A stretch of 64,000 nt of DNA from Steromphala cineraria (GCA_916613615.1 OU744727.1:22968777-23032776), one strand, 5' to 3'; shown: positions 41,463-53,307, counted from the first letter of the stretch. A program made the numbers and translations. Notes: generated by a model from the letters alone, not told the origin.

Positions 41463-44400
41463 GTAAAATTGCTAGTTATTCACTGATAAATTAAAATTTT
41501 ATATAGATATTGTTAATACAATTCGTTATTTATTCTTTTATTCTTTCAAAAGCAATCAAACACACAACCGGCATGTTTGTGTGGATTTGTCCGGTTTTCG
41601 ATCATCATATGAAGTATGGCAAGATATTAGAATCGTGACATCTAGTAATGAAAACAAGAATGCCTTTTTCCATTAGAATCTTTTAGATGAGCCAGTCATA
41701 TGAATATGACAATTCCTTTGTTCATGCTCATCATATTATTATACAACATCATATATTTCAATAGGCAATTTATCCAAATAAATTGAAAATTGAATTCGAT
41801 GAATTGTTGTAAAACATGCATAGAGCTATAAAAGTATTTAAAAATTCCATAAACCTTTTAGATACCAAAAGGAATAGGTAAAGTGATCGGATTGTTCTCG
41901 AGTCAATTTTCATGGTAACCATCTATTTAAAGTTAAGTGTCATAAACATGCTAATGTTGTGATATCTTAAACAACCGCTAAACTTGACTTTATCACTTTT
42001 CAAACTTTAAGGTACTGTGGTGACTTGTTGTTAATTTGTCCAATAAACACCTTTTATTTTTTTCATTAAGACCTCATAATCAACAGCTGTTAAAAAAACA
42101 CCTAGGCTAGGGGCCATAAAACTTGCCAGGGTGTGACGTACGTGTTAAACAGACTGTTAAAAAGTGGCACATCATTGTTTCAACTGAAATACCGCCTTAA
42201 ATGATGAATGTATAGATCACTAGGCAATGATTCTTTTTATGACGCCACAAAAGGGGTGTGTCACCAGTCATGCATTCACTGGTTTGTCGCAAGATGGATC
42301 TAAGCTGCCTATCAAAGTGGCATTCAAAAACAGCTTTAATTACCAAACTGAACATATTTGAGTAGCCAACTTTTACACACTATAAACGATTTTAATCAGA
42401 CGTTCATGTTTTTCAATGAAAATAGTAAAATGTTAATGATTATGTAAACTTTAAGTAAGTTGCCCATCACCCCATGTGAAATGGTAAGTACAAGTCAAAC
42501 AACTGCTAAATTTGTCTATATTTTGTAGAAACCGTATTCCGACTTCCTGTTATGATTATAGTAACAACCGAACCTCGCTCTCATTACCACCTATGGCTGC
42601 AACCAATGCGCGCCAGTGTTATTGTGACATGTAATCACGAAGTTATATAAATGATTGAACCAACAACCAGTGTCTGTCATACATCATTTAACAGGGTGTA
42701 GGTTTATTCGTAGAGGAAACGGGTTCGTAGATGGGCTTTCTTACAGGTTCGTAGTTAAATGAAAAACAGTTTCGTAGAGAGTAAAAAAATAGTGAAATAA
42801 GTTCATATAATTAATTGATTATCATTGTAAATGATAACATAGTGTATGTAAATGTATTTAACAGAGAATAATTGTTCATCAAAGGTTATCAGATGGTAGT
42901 TATCGATGTAATGCCGCGTATAAATAAACTAGATAGTAGATATTGTGTTGAGTTGTTATTTTGTGTTTGTTTTTTAAATAAAGAATAAAGAAAACAGGTA
43001 AGTATTATTGGATATGCATGGATTACTGATGCAGATAATAAATGGATGCTGAGAAGATCGAACGGGTAATTTACAATAAAAACAACTAGCTCACTACTAT
43101 CTTAATTGCTTATAATCTGTTCCAGTATTGAGTAGATAAATTAAGGTAATTCACTACAGTACTGGAATATATTATTCACAAGTTGGCAACATTCATTCCT
43201 GCTACATCAATGAAAATAAGAGTTGTATTTATAACTGAATACCATGATAACATGATATTATAAATAGATATTACATCATAGTACACAATAAATATTCCCA
43301 ATACAGTATATATGAAAAATAAGTCTGTTAAATGAAATTATGAAGGTCTCTACGAAACTGTAATCTTCGAACCTGGTGTCTCTACGAAAAATAGGTGATA
43401 CTTTCACTGTACAATGTTGTTGAATAAAAGGAATAAAGAATCAGCTGCTGAGCATTGTAAGAATATAATTTGACTTCAGTATACATTTGTATTATGATTT
43501 ACTTTTTATGAACTATTATGATAAACCACATGATTTACATGCAAAGAAATGTTGATGAAAGAAAAGACAAAACCGTGTAAATATATTAATAAATAAAAAG
43601 AATATATATATACTGTCTGTACGTAACTACTCTATGCAGGGCATCGTTTATCCACTTCTCCTTAAAAACAGAACAGATTTAATTGAAATTGCAATCATTG
43701 CTTATAGGCATCTCATATTTTGAATTTTTGTCAAATTTCTGACATGTTGAACTTACTGGTAAGTGAATTTTTGTGTAAGTGAAAGCTCATAGTAGTGTGA
43801 AAGGGGGTGTTTTTTATCCACTTCTCCTCAAATACCGTTTAATAGATTTAATTGAAATTGCACACGTGGCTTAAAGGCATCCAAAAGGTGTGCATCTCAT
43901 ATTTTGTTTTTCAATTTTTGATTTTTTGGGTCAAACTTTTAAGATGTTGAACTAAAGTAAATTTTGGGGCAAGTGAATGCTCATATTGGTATGATAAGGG
44001 ATGTTGTTTATCCACTTCTCCTTCAAAAAGTACTGGATAGACTGCGCTAATCTTCCAAACATGCTTTATAGGTATCCTAAGGTGTGCATCGTATATAATG
44101 TTTGGGAATTGTTTATTTTCTACATTTTAATGGATGTTTGAACTTAAATGAAGCTTAAGGTGTGCATCTATTATTATGTTTTAAATTCTATGGTTGAAAA
44201 CATTGAGGGCCTTTATATTAGCGGGGGCATCTGTGTCCCATGGACAAGAATTTTCTAATTAACCTTTTACCTGAACATTATCTTACATGCTATCTATCAG
44301 AAGTAAATATTTGTTGTAAGACTATTATTGAATAATGAAGCAGACATAAAATCAGTAGAAATACATAGCAGTTTTGAAAAAAGTTATTAAAGAATTTAAA

Positions 44401-47400
44401 GAAAATGATACTTATATGAATACCTTTGATATGAAAGAAATATAATTGTGACAAATAATGATATCTTGTGAGTTTCTGAAGCCACATAAGCCAAACTTTA
44501 TCAACGGTGTCCTGTGATGTTGCTGAAGACTTTTAAAGATATTCTGTCTTGTATAGTGACAGTGGAAAGGTATCTTTCTATCAAAAGCTCAGTGAGGAGG
44601 GGGGAGGGAGTGTCTGTTATCCTATCCTTCTATTCTTTATATTACGCTTGTTTTTGCATTCTTACTTGTAAGCCTGAAGAATCCAATTATAGTTATCAAC
44701 TTTTTTCAAATATAAGATCTTTTGTCATGTGGTGTCACCAAATTAGTGGGATGCCCACCCCCTTCCTACAGGCCTGTTTAAGGCTGCTTTCACCTTTCAC
44801 AATAATATTCACATACAGGGTTATTCTCAAAATGAAAAAGAAAAAACTCATAGGAGGTTATTCTTTTAAAATGAAGCAACCTATAAAAATGACGAGACCT
44901 AGGTTTATGAGTCAGGATTTGATGATGAAATATTTGTCTATCACAGGAGACGGAGGTAGAGAAGCTTGAACAAGAGCTGCTGCTGCTACAGAACCCGGCC
45001 AAGTTGGTGGAGTCAGGAGTTGTCTCCCCTGAGGTGGAACGTCTCAAGTCGGAGAATGTCAAGTTGCAGTATCAGCTGAACCATCTCAAGAGGGTAACTA
45101 GTCTGACTACCTAGTAGGGCTGTGTATTGCCCTGATTTTTATATTGCGATATATTGTGATAGATAAGCAATGTATTGGGAGAATTGTATTGCAATATTTT
45201 TTAAAGCAAAAATGAACACATTTACTTTGGAAACCAGAAAAATAAGATCATAAGACATGTTATTTATCATTATCTTTACCTAAATGATATATTATTTGTC
45301 GATTATGTAAAGGGTAGTATCCAAACAATATCTTGTTTGATAAGCACTACAGACTGTGCATGATGCTGATAACAACCCTGCTCAAATGCTTGCTTGGTTT
45401 GATTTGTTTTGAAAAATTGGAACATTTATCTGATGATATATTATCATATTGGTATCCCTAAAGATTTTTAGGTCTAATTCTGACTTTTTTGGATACTGAA
45501 AGTGCATTTTAGTTCTGATCAATATATTGGTTATTTGAAATTGTATTGCGATGCGTATTGTTGTGTTGCCATATCCCAATATACCGATACAACAATAATA
45601 TTGCTCATCCTTACTACCTATGTTAACCCTCAAGTTGCTGAATAGTTTCAAGACAAATTAACCCTTGTGGCCGAATTAAACTTGTCTGACTTCATAATGT
45701 TAAAGAGTAACTTGTATGAGTGTGCTTATGACGCCAGTGCTTGAAAATGGTATTTCCTGATATTTAATTGTGTTGTTGTAATCCTAGAATTAGAGGGTAT
45801 CAAACATTATTATACCCCCGCCTTACAGCGTAAGCAGGGGTATATAGCGTTCATTCTTTCCGTCCGTACGTCCGTCTGTCCGTCCATCTGTCCGTCCGTC
45901 CGTCTGTCCGTCCGTCCCAAAACTTTGTGCGGAGCAGATTTCCAAAACTATGCATGCTAGCCTCATCAAACTTCATACACATGTCAACCATGATCCCTAG
46001 TTGTGCCTTTTGAGGGTTAGAACTATTTCTGAATTTTCATTTTTGCGGTTTCCATGGAAACGTGACTAAAAAGTGACTCTTTGAGGAAGTCGTTTTGTGC
46101 GGAGCATATCTCCAAAACTATGCATGCTAGCTTCATCAAACTTCATACAGATGTCAACCATGATCCCTAGTTGTGCCTTTTGAGGGTTAGAACTATTTCT
46201 GAATTTTCATTTTTACGGTTTCCATGAAAACGTGACTAAAAAGTGACTCTTTGAGGAAGTCGTTTTGTGCGGAGCATATCTCCAAAACTATGCATGCTAG
46301 CTTCATCAAACTTCATACAGATGTCAACCATGATCCCTAGTTGTGCCTTTTGAGGGTTAGAACTATTTCTGAATTTTCATTTTTACGGTTTCCATGAAAA
46401 CGTGACTAAAAAGTGACTCTTTGAGGAAGTCGTTTTGTGCGGAGCATATCTCCAAAACTATGCATGCTAGCTTCATCAAACTTCATACAGATGTCAACCA
46501 TGATCCCTAGTTGTGCCTTTTGAGGGTTAGAACTATTTCTGAATTTTAATTTTTGCGGTTTCCATGGAAACGTGACTAAAAAGTGACTCTTTGAGGAAGT
46601 CGTTTTGTGCGGAGCAGATCTCCAAAACTATGCATGCTAGCTTCATCAAACTTCATACACATGTCAACCATGATCCCTAGTTGTGCCTTTTGAGGGTTAG
46701 ACCAACAAATTCTTTTAATTTTTGGCGGTTTCCATGGAAACATGACTAAAACAGTGACTCTATGACCAAGTTCTTTGTCCGGAGCATATCTCCCAAACTA
46801 TTCATGCTAGCTTCACCAAACTTCATACACTTATCAACCATGATCCCTAGTTGTGCCTTTTAAGGGTTAGACCAACAAATTATTTTTATTTTTTGCGGTT
46901 TCCATGGAAACATGACTGAAACAGTGACTCTTCGACCAAGTATTTAGTTTGGGAGCATATCTCCCAAACTATTCATGCTAGTTTCACCAAACTTCATACA
47001 CTTATCAATCAGGATCCCTAGTTGTGCCTTTTAAGGGTTAGACCAACAAATTATTTTTATTTTTGGCGGTTTCCATGGAAACATGAATAAAACAGTGACT
47101 CTTCGACCAAGTCTTTTGTCCGAAGCATATCTCCCAAACTATTCATGCTAGCTTCACCAAACTTCATACACTTATCAACCATGATCACTAGATGTGCCAT
47201 TTGAGGATTAGACCATCACATTTTTTTAATTTTTGGAAACATGACGAAAACAGTGATTCTATGATAAATTACTTTGTCCTGAACATATTTCATGAAATAT
47301 ACATCTAAGCTTACAAACTTACAAAGTGACTCAACAAAAATAATTTTGTCCTCAGTGCATCTCGTAGAATATTCATGATAACTACCTCAAATTTGAAACA

Positions 47401-50400
47401 AAGATCAACCATTATCTCTAGATGTACCCTTTTAATTGTAAAACCTATTAATGAATTCGGTATTTGGGTTTCAGTTGAAAGAAGCCTTATGCAATGACTT
47501 ACTGTATACTCAACTATCATACTTTAACCAATATTAATCAGTTTTACTATTTGAAATTCTTTGAACAAAGTGGGGAGCGGGGGTATGTGAGCTTTGCTCG
47601 CTTCTTCACTTGTGTTCCTTTAGTGTTGAACCAAAGTTAAAAGAACCCACAAGACTCCATTAAATCAAGATGTTAATCCTAACTTTTTGTTAAAGAATAG
47701 TAGTTGAGTTGAGTTTTGTCATCTATTAAGAAGGTTACATTTTTTTGCAATAAAATGTTTTTATCAAGTTAAAATGCTGCACCAATTTGTAAAATGTTTT
47801 TTAACAACATCTGTCTGTATCTGACAGAAGAGTAGGCCCAATTCCTGGACCACCTGACTAGATATTTATATAGAACAATGAATATAGTTGAAATAGTATC
47901 ACTTTAAAAAAATGCGGTGAACTATTCCAGAGGCAGAAAGACCAGATTACTTCTGCGCGAAAGAAAAGTAATCTGAGTGATCTCGAATGAGATCTTGAAT
48001 GTGGAGTAAACTTTGTTCCACTTTTTAAAACTTCACCTCATTTTAAATCATAATACTGATCTCTAACAGAACCTTGCCAAAGAGAAGTCAAGGCATTTAT
48101 TTTCAGTTTAATTCGTTAGGAAAGGTTTGTCATCTGTAACCTCAGCAGGTGAATGGTTTCCTCTGACTGATTCTTTAATTCAAACATGATACCAACTATA
48201 AACATATTGTTTTTGCATCTTACAGTACCTGGCAGAAGAAAAGGCCCGATCCCCAGACCACATGGTCAGTTTGCTGGGAGAGTTGGAGGAGATCTTTGCA
48301 GTGGCCATACGAGAAGGGTTTCCCACCCTCGATAAGCCTCCCATCATTGTCTCCGCCAGCCAGAAGTTTGCAGACTACCAGTGTAACAGTGCTATGGGCA
48401 TCGCTCAGGTAACGCCAATCTATCGTGTAGAGTGTTGTTTGAATAAGATTGCCTAGCAAAAAGCAAAAATGGTATTTTTTTATCTTGATGGTAAAACTGA
48501 AGAATAACAAAAAGATTAATTAGCAATAAGGAAAATATGGTATTATGTTATCTTGATTGTAAAATTGAAGAATAACATTTGTTGATGGAAGGGCTTTATT
48601 TCATACACTGATAAAGGATATCTTTTTTTCATGATAACATGTGCTAAGTGTACAGAATCTTTGGATCTTGTTAGACTTTAATGCAGAAGGCTGAGATAGA
48701 TGAATTCTTGTTTGCTTTGGCTAGTGGGATAAAACTTGGGTTCCATTCAGCTGAATTGTGCAGTGTCTGGCTCTTACATTGGGATAGTGTATCTCAATAG
48801 TAACCTCAATGACGCTGGCTTTTGACATATATCGATACATACTTCTATGAACTTATTGACTACACCTTGTAGCTTCATCTATGAAATGATTTTAAAATCA
48901 CTGATTAAGTTTTTCTCAGTTTCAATTCATCTTGTAAAGTAATTCTTGCAGGAAATATTTATATATTGTGCTAAAAAGAAAATTGAGCTTCATGAAAATG
49001 TGTAAATGTCTTACTCATGAACATTTTATGTGCGCAGTTTTTTATTTGAATGTCTATTACCAAAACCTTTGATAAATTGTTATTAAATTATATCTGTGTG
49101 ATGGGACAATAGGCTTCAATAAAAGTAGTTTGGAGTTTGAATCATTCACATTTTGTGTATGTTTTAGGCTTTGAAAAGTGAAGGCCAAAAATCCAATCCA
49201 AGAGAAGTAGCACAAATAATTGTTGACAAGACTCCTAAGGTTGACATTATTGACAAGGTGAGTGTAGTTTTATGTCAATCATTACTTAATCATAGTGTCA
49301 CCATGTTAGTTAATTAAAGTTTTCCAAGTCGTCATGGAATGAAGAACTTTCCTTTCAGTAGATTGGAATTGAATAAAAGCCCATTGGTTTTATTCCATAA
49401 ATTGACTGATTAAACCCCCCAAACACCAAATTGTGTAAAAATGTTTGTAAAGACATACTGTACATATGGGGTATAAGTGAGTTTTTGATACCAGAAATTG
49501 ACGGTTTCCATGACCTATTAAAAGGGGGATTGCCTTTATACTTATATCTGAGATACATACTTTTGACAGCAATTACAGGGTCTGCAATTTTGGGGGGTGA
49601 GAAATCGGGGTCACCTTATACTCCAGCTTGCCTTGTACCCCATAATAATTTTTCGCCTTCATTGTGTGAAAATGCTTGACAGATTAATATTATTTCCCCA
49701 GCTTGAGATCGCCGGTCCCGGGTTCATCAACATCTACCTCAACAAGGAGTATGTATCGAAGGAGATGACCAAGCTACTGTCCCGGGGCGTGAAGCCTCCC
49801 GTACTCAACCAGAAACGTAGGGTCGTCATCGACTTCTCCTCACCAAACATTGCCAAGGAAATGCACGTGGGACATCTACGGTAAGTACAAATACCTAATT
49901 ATATAATTTAATGAACTTTGATGTACTTAATGGCAATACATGTTCAATAAGGATGTTCATTTTCTTATATAGTATTATTTTTTACAAATAAAAAATCATA
50001 GAACCTTCTTATGTGTTACTTAAATGTAGTGAATTGAGCGTGACTTGAGCATCAAGGGCCACTTCTGGTGAAGTCATGACAAAATTGTTAACTTATTGAT
50101 ATCTTGTACTTAATAAATGATGGGCAGGACCTTTGAACTTTGCCATAACAATACAAAGATTTCAAATACATTGTGCAGCTATTTTTGTGTAATAGTAGTC
50201 TTTTATTTGTAATTTATTTGAGACAGGTTTAAAAACAAATTAATTAAGTTGTTTATACTTTGCTCAAATCTGAAATCTGATAATTATTTTGATGAGCCAA
50301 ATCTTGTTATGGTGCACCACAGATCAACGATTATCGGAGAGAGTATCGCCCGACTGCTGGAGTGGGTGGGGCACGACGTGCTCCGTATCAACCATCTAGG

Positions 50401-52998
50401 AGACTGGGGCACGCAGTTCGGTATGCTCATTGCTCACCTCACAGAGAAGTTCCCTGACTACCTCACCAATACACCGCCCATAGCTGATCTACAAGCCTTC
50501 TATAAGGTGAGAACATCAACAACTTGATTTATAACCTCCTACATGTAAACCTAACACCATTACCTACAGGCCTTCTTTGATGTGAAAATATTTGCTAGTT
50601 TGTTTATGCCAAATACATAACAACATTCCTAATCTAATCACCATATAAACAATATTTGATATATAAGGCACCCTGGTCAGTTGATCAATTGGAAAATCAA
50701 AAAGCAAGGCTGCTTATCAAAACAACTTGATTACCATAAAACTCAATTGAAGTTGTAAAATGTCTTCATTTTGTAGATGTAAGAAAGAATAAATTTTGCC
50801 CCCTAGATACAAAATTCTGTCAGTGTTGGGGCTAATTTCTCATTAATTTAAAACATTGTCAGAGGGGGAGCTTATAGGGAGAGGATGTTCATTGTGTCAA
50901 ATATAATTGATTTACAGGATTTTTATTTGTCAAAACTAGAAATGGTCTAAAGCAATCCTATCATCCATTTCTGTCTGTATATCCCAGGAGTCCAAGAAGC
51001 GTTTTGACGAGGAGGAAGACTTCAAGAAGCGAGCGTACGAGTGTGTGGTCAAACTACAGTCATATGAGCCCAATCATTACAAGGCATGGCAGCTCATCTA
51101 CAACATATCCAGGCAGGGTAGGTGATTATGGGCGATATGTAACACACCTCAACAGTTATGAACTCCTCAATATTCAATATGGAAGTGTAATGTTGATAAT
51201 GATAACTTTTAAAATTTCAATATAAAAAATATAATCCCAACAGGTTTGGTGATGATGTTCGAAAAAAAAGTTTAAAAAAATTAAACCAATAATCCATATT
51301 AAAGTGTTATTCAACCTTGTTTGTCCTGAAATTATTATTATGATTATCAAGAGATGTCCAGTTATCTGAATTCAAAAAAAGTAAGCTAATCTGTTTGTGA
51401 AATGTATGCATGCCTGTTTCAATTCATAGTATAAGTCAGCTACATTTATTTTAATACATTTTGAAATGGACTAATAGAATTTAATGAAATCCTTGATAAT
51501 CTATCAATTATGTGTTACAGAGTTTGAGAAGGTGTATGAGAGACTGCAGGTGTCACTAGAAGATCGGGGCGAGTCGTACTACCAGGAACCCATGAAGGTC
51601 ATCGTCAAGATGCTGGAGGACAGGGGTACGTTACACTCTATTTGAAAAGTAATAGAGAATACGTCGACATATTGTTGTGCAATAAGGTATAGTATTGCCC
51701 TGAACTATTATGGTTTAAATACGAGGCTTTACTTTATTGCAAAACACATGATGGTAAGTTGTTCTCTATAACTCTTTTTGAATGTACATTTTATGTCATT
51801 TTAATTAGTTATACTCTTGATTTAGCATATACATGACTTGGTAACTCACAATCATCTGTGAATTGAAAATGTTCACCGAGGTCTATATGTCAAGACCATT
51901 GTTTCATGATGTCACTGCACTGTTGCTTAAAAAGGAATAGCAGCTCCTTTGATTTTTGCTGTAACAATACCAGAATTGAATTTATTCTAACCTTGGTCAT
52001 TCTCTTATTGAGCCAAGCTTCATGATAAATCTTTGTCAAAGACATTTTCTACTACTTTTTGTACTAGGACATCTTGTCTACATGTTTTGCCTTTAAGTAT
52101 TTACAAGATGCAAATAATGGGGTGATCATCAAATATTCAAGTATTGTTAGTTGCATGCCAGAAATAAGGATTATTAGTTTCATTTTCATATGACTTTTAC
52201 ATCCAAGGTGGATGTATGTTTGCCTTTCAAAGCTCAATTTTTAACTTAAACAATAATTATCTCTATAATATTGCAGGTCTGCTGCAGGAGGATGACGGGA
52301 GGAAGGTGATGTTTGTACCAGGCCACTCGGTGCCCCTCACGGTCATCAAATCAGACGGAGGCTTCACATACGACACATCCGACCTGGCGGCCATACACAA
52401 CCGGCTCATCACAGAGAACGGGGACTGGCTCATATATGTCGTCGATTCCGGACAGGTAGAGTTCTTCAACCTGATTAATTTTTTGTCTCATATCTGAAAA
52501 TTACTTTTTTTCAATATGAATATAAAAACAAGTCCAACTAAGTAACACCCATTTCCAAATTCATAAGTTATATGACCTATTGAACACTGTCAAACCTTTT
52601 GGTCTGCATTGTATGAATGTTCGATTTACAAATTTGTGGTTTAATATCTGGTATAATGCCAATTGACCAATTTTGGGATTTTAGAATCAGCTATTACATT
52701 AGGTAAAATTTCATAATCAGCTACTTGGGGGCTTCATCACTATCTAGTAGTTCTTAAATGAATAACCTCTTTGAAAAGATATGACAAATTAGACTTTAAC
52801 ATGTCTCTTAAGAGGGAATTCTTCTGAGACAAGAAGATAAGCTCATCCACTATCATCTACTGTACTGTGTGCCCATCTATATTCACAGTCCTCCCATCTG
52901 GAGACAATCTACAGTGCCGCTCGACACATCGGCTGGAGTGACCCGTCACGTCATCGAGTCGAACACGTCAGCTTCGGAGTCGTCCTAGGAGAAGACAA
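41421..52998 (+). CDS. RARS1: Arginyl-tRNA synthetase, cytoplasmic (3' end beyond window)
   Basis: Class I synthetase charging tRNA-Arg with arginine. Coding exons: 41421-41462 (inferred start), 44947-45093, 48226-48408, 49168-49257, 49702-49880, 50323-50506, 50988-51117, 51521-51625, 52277-52455, 52889-52998. All are GT-AG with compatible phases: 1349 nt, ~450 codons of an expected ~660. Order: N-terminal coiled coil (p43-binding leucine zipper in animals), Add1 domain ([21 protein letters not shown]), catalytic domain with HVGHLR (HIGH motif), [14 protein letters not shown] and the [11 protein letters not shown]...[15 protein letters not shown] block. It stops at FGVVLGEDK inside the catalytic domain. 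The next exon, expected to begin with KKFKTRSGE-like sequence, is not found before 64000. Confidence 0.95.
41463..42689. other. RARS1 intron 1, first part
   Basis: No exon or repeat recognised; AT-rich with GTGACGTACGTG near 42132. Confidence 0.45.
42690..43415. mobile_element. Foldback element with repeated TTCGTAGA motifs
   Basis: At 42706-42782 the motif TTCGTAG occurs four times (TTTATTCGTAGAG, GGGTTCGTAGATG, CAGGTTCGTAG, CAGTTTCGTAGAG). Its reverse, CTACGAA, occurs at 43350 and 43382 with CTTCGAACC between, in mirrored order. The ~560-base interior is AT-rich and non-coding. It lies in RARS1 intron 1. Confidence 0.6.
43645..44260 (+). repeat. Diverged tandem repeat, three units of ~165-195 bp
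   Basis: TTTATCCACTTCTCCT recurs near 43648, 43813 and 44008, each followed by a lone-exon-like GCATC/GGTGTGCATCTCATAT block and a TTGAACT block. The array ends at GCGGGGGCATCTGTGTCCC (44221-44240), which resembles the end hairpin sequences of the pearl-like elements. In RARS1 intron 1. Confidence 0.6.
44947..45093 (+). CDS. RARS1 exon 2 (coiled coil)
   Basis: 49 codons, phase 0 both ends: [20 protein letters not shown]... [20 protein letters not shown]. Leucine heptads correspond to the N-terminal leucine zipper that anchors ArgRS in the animal multisynthetase complex. Acceptor TCTATCACAG. Confidence 0.88.
45114..45612. mobile_element. hAT-like MITE with 8-bp target duplication in RARS1 intron 2
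   Basis: 499 bp flanked by ACTACCTA on both sides (45106-45113 and 45613-45620). The ends are imperfect inverted repeats: GTAGGGCTGTG...CGATATATTGTGATA on the left against AAGGATGAG...CGGTATATTGGGATA when the right end is reversed. Interior rich in ATTGCGAT-type phrases, non-coding. It starts only 20 bp after exon 2. Confidence 0.75.
45814..47625 (+). mobile_element. Pearl-like element with ~9 tandem 170-bp units
   Basis: Starts with a small hairpin (TACCCCCGCCTTACAGCGTAAG.AGGGGTA), then a (TCCG)n tract (45867-45917), then 170-bp units. The GGAGCAKAT landmark falls at 45931, 46101, 46271, 46441, 46611, 46781, 46952 and 47122, then in eroded units near 47281 and 47352. It ends GGGGAGCGGGGGTATG (47572-47588). 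The microsatellite next to a tandem core matches the pearl architecture. It occupies RARS1 intron 2. Confidence 0.85.
47626..48225. other. RARS1 intron 2, remainder
   Basis: At 47826-47850, GACAGAAGAGTAGGCCCAATTCCTGGACCACC resembles the start of exon 3 (GGCAGAAGAAAAGGCCCGATCCCCAGACCACA at 48231) and may be a decayed duplicate of the exon. Otherwise nothing recognised. Confidence 0.4.
48226..48408 (+). CDS. RARS1 exon 3 (Add1 domain, first part)
   Basis: 61 codons from [13 protein letters not shown] to [28 protein letters not shown] is a hallmark of the N-terminal additional domain that binds the tRNA D-loop. Acceptor CATCTTACAG, donor CAG|GTAACG. Confidence 0.94.
48409..49167. other. RARS1 intron 3
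   Basis: No repeat partner or exon recognised, apart from a ~60-base near-duplication at 48449-48515 and 48520-48570 (TTAGCAAWAAG...ATGGTATT...ATCTTGATKGTAAAAYTGAAGAATAAC). Confidence 0.45.
49168..49257 (+). CDS. RARS1 exon 4
   Basis: 30 codons, phase 0: [20 protein letters not shown]..., equivalent to the QKVNPREIAENI segment in mammals. Donor AAG|GTGAGT. Confidence 0.92.
49464..49655 (-). mobile_element. Short copy of the 1.07-kb TIR element, inverted
   Basis: TACTGTACATATGGGGTATAAGTGAGTTTTTGATACCAGAAATTG corresponds to the reversed right end, and ATTTTGGGGGGTGAGAAATCGGGGTCACCTTATAC to the reversed left end, of the twin elements at 54458 and 55933. Almost all the interior is missing (about 190 bp total), so it is an internally deleted, diverged relative in RARS1 intron 4. 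Confidence 0.6.
49702..49880 (+). CDS. RARS1 exon 5 (end of Add1, HIGH motif)
   Basis: [18 protein letters not shown]..., then [19 protein letters not shown] with the ATP-binding HIGH-type motif HVGH. The arginine after it is split with exon 6 (CG|GTAAGT, phase 2). Confidence 0.96.
50323..50506 (+). CDS. RARS1 exon 6 (Rossmann core)
   Basis: [20 protein letters not shown] then [17 protein letters not shown], the conserved catalytic-core strand, to DLQAFYK. Phase 2 in, phase 0 out (AAG|GTGAGA). Confidence 0.96.
50988..51117 (+). CDS. RARS1 exon 7
   Basis: [20 protein letters not shown]... to NISRQ; a helical insertion in the catalytic domain. Phase 0 in, phase 1 out (G|GTAGGT). Confidence 0.94.
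51521..51625 (+). CDS. RARS1 exon 8
   Basis: [20 protein letters not shown]... EDR, equivalent to the LNKIYDALDVSL-ERGESFYQ region. Acceptor TGTGTTACAG, phase 1 both sides. Confidence 0.94.
52277..52455 (+). CDS. RARS1 exon 9
   Basis: [40 protein letters not shown] and [10 protein letters not shown]; contains the arginine-site block SDGG-TYDTSD. Phase 1 in, phase 0 out (CAG|GTAGAG). Confidence 0.96.
52889..52998 (+). CDS. RARS1 exon 10, last in window
   Basis: [20 protein letters not shown]... [10 protein letters not shown], equivalent to the Q-x-HFQ...GVVLGEDKK segment. Donor AA|GTAAGT, phase 2, so the next exon must start with one base completing Lys. Confidence 0.95.
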
Positions 52999-53038
52999 GT
53001 AAGTGAATATAATCTTTGTCTAAGCCTTGTTATTATAT

Positions 53039-53307
53039 TTTTATGCCCCCGAATCGGAGATTCCCGGGGTATATTTTTTTCACCCGTCCGTCCGTCCGTC
53101 CGTTCGTCTGTCCGTTTGTCCGTTTGACCACAAAAACTTTAACCTTGGTCATAACTTTTGATTGTTCAGAGCTAGGTCTTTGATACTTGACATATGGATC
53201 CCTTGTGATGAGACCTTTCAGATGACACCATGACGTTTGACCTTGTGACCTTGACACAGCGAGCAGGATGCATCCGGGGGCATTCGTGTTTCACAAACAC
53301 ATCTTGT
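53039..53307 (-). mobile_element. Pearl-like element, single-unit copy
   Basis: Reverse of 32330-32893: starts TTATGCCCCCGAATCGGAGATTCCCGGGG (hairpin), then a (TCCG)n tract and one core unit, and ends GCATCCGGGGGCATTCGTG with CACAAACACATCTTG. Lies 40 bp after RARS1 exon 10. Confidence 0.8.

Noticed and set aside
44514..44969. 151-codon open frame just before and across the start of RARS1 exon 2
   Set aside because: Its last part overlaps the exon in the wrong frame (reading GDGGREA), the rest has no family resemblance, and the real exon is clear in another frame. Chance open frame in intron sequence.
45107..45620. AT-rich ATTGCGAT-type repetition considered as simple low-complexity DNA
   Set aside because: The 8-bp flanking duplication and inverted ends give a better explanation as a hAT-like MITE.
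45931..47450. Regular 170-bp spacing considered as a CRISPR-like or satellite array
   Set aside because: Units are contiguous with no variable spacers, so not CRISPR. Bounded hairpin and microsatellite ends indicate a transposable element rather than a centromeric satellite.
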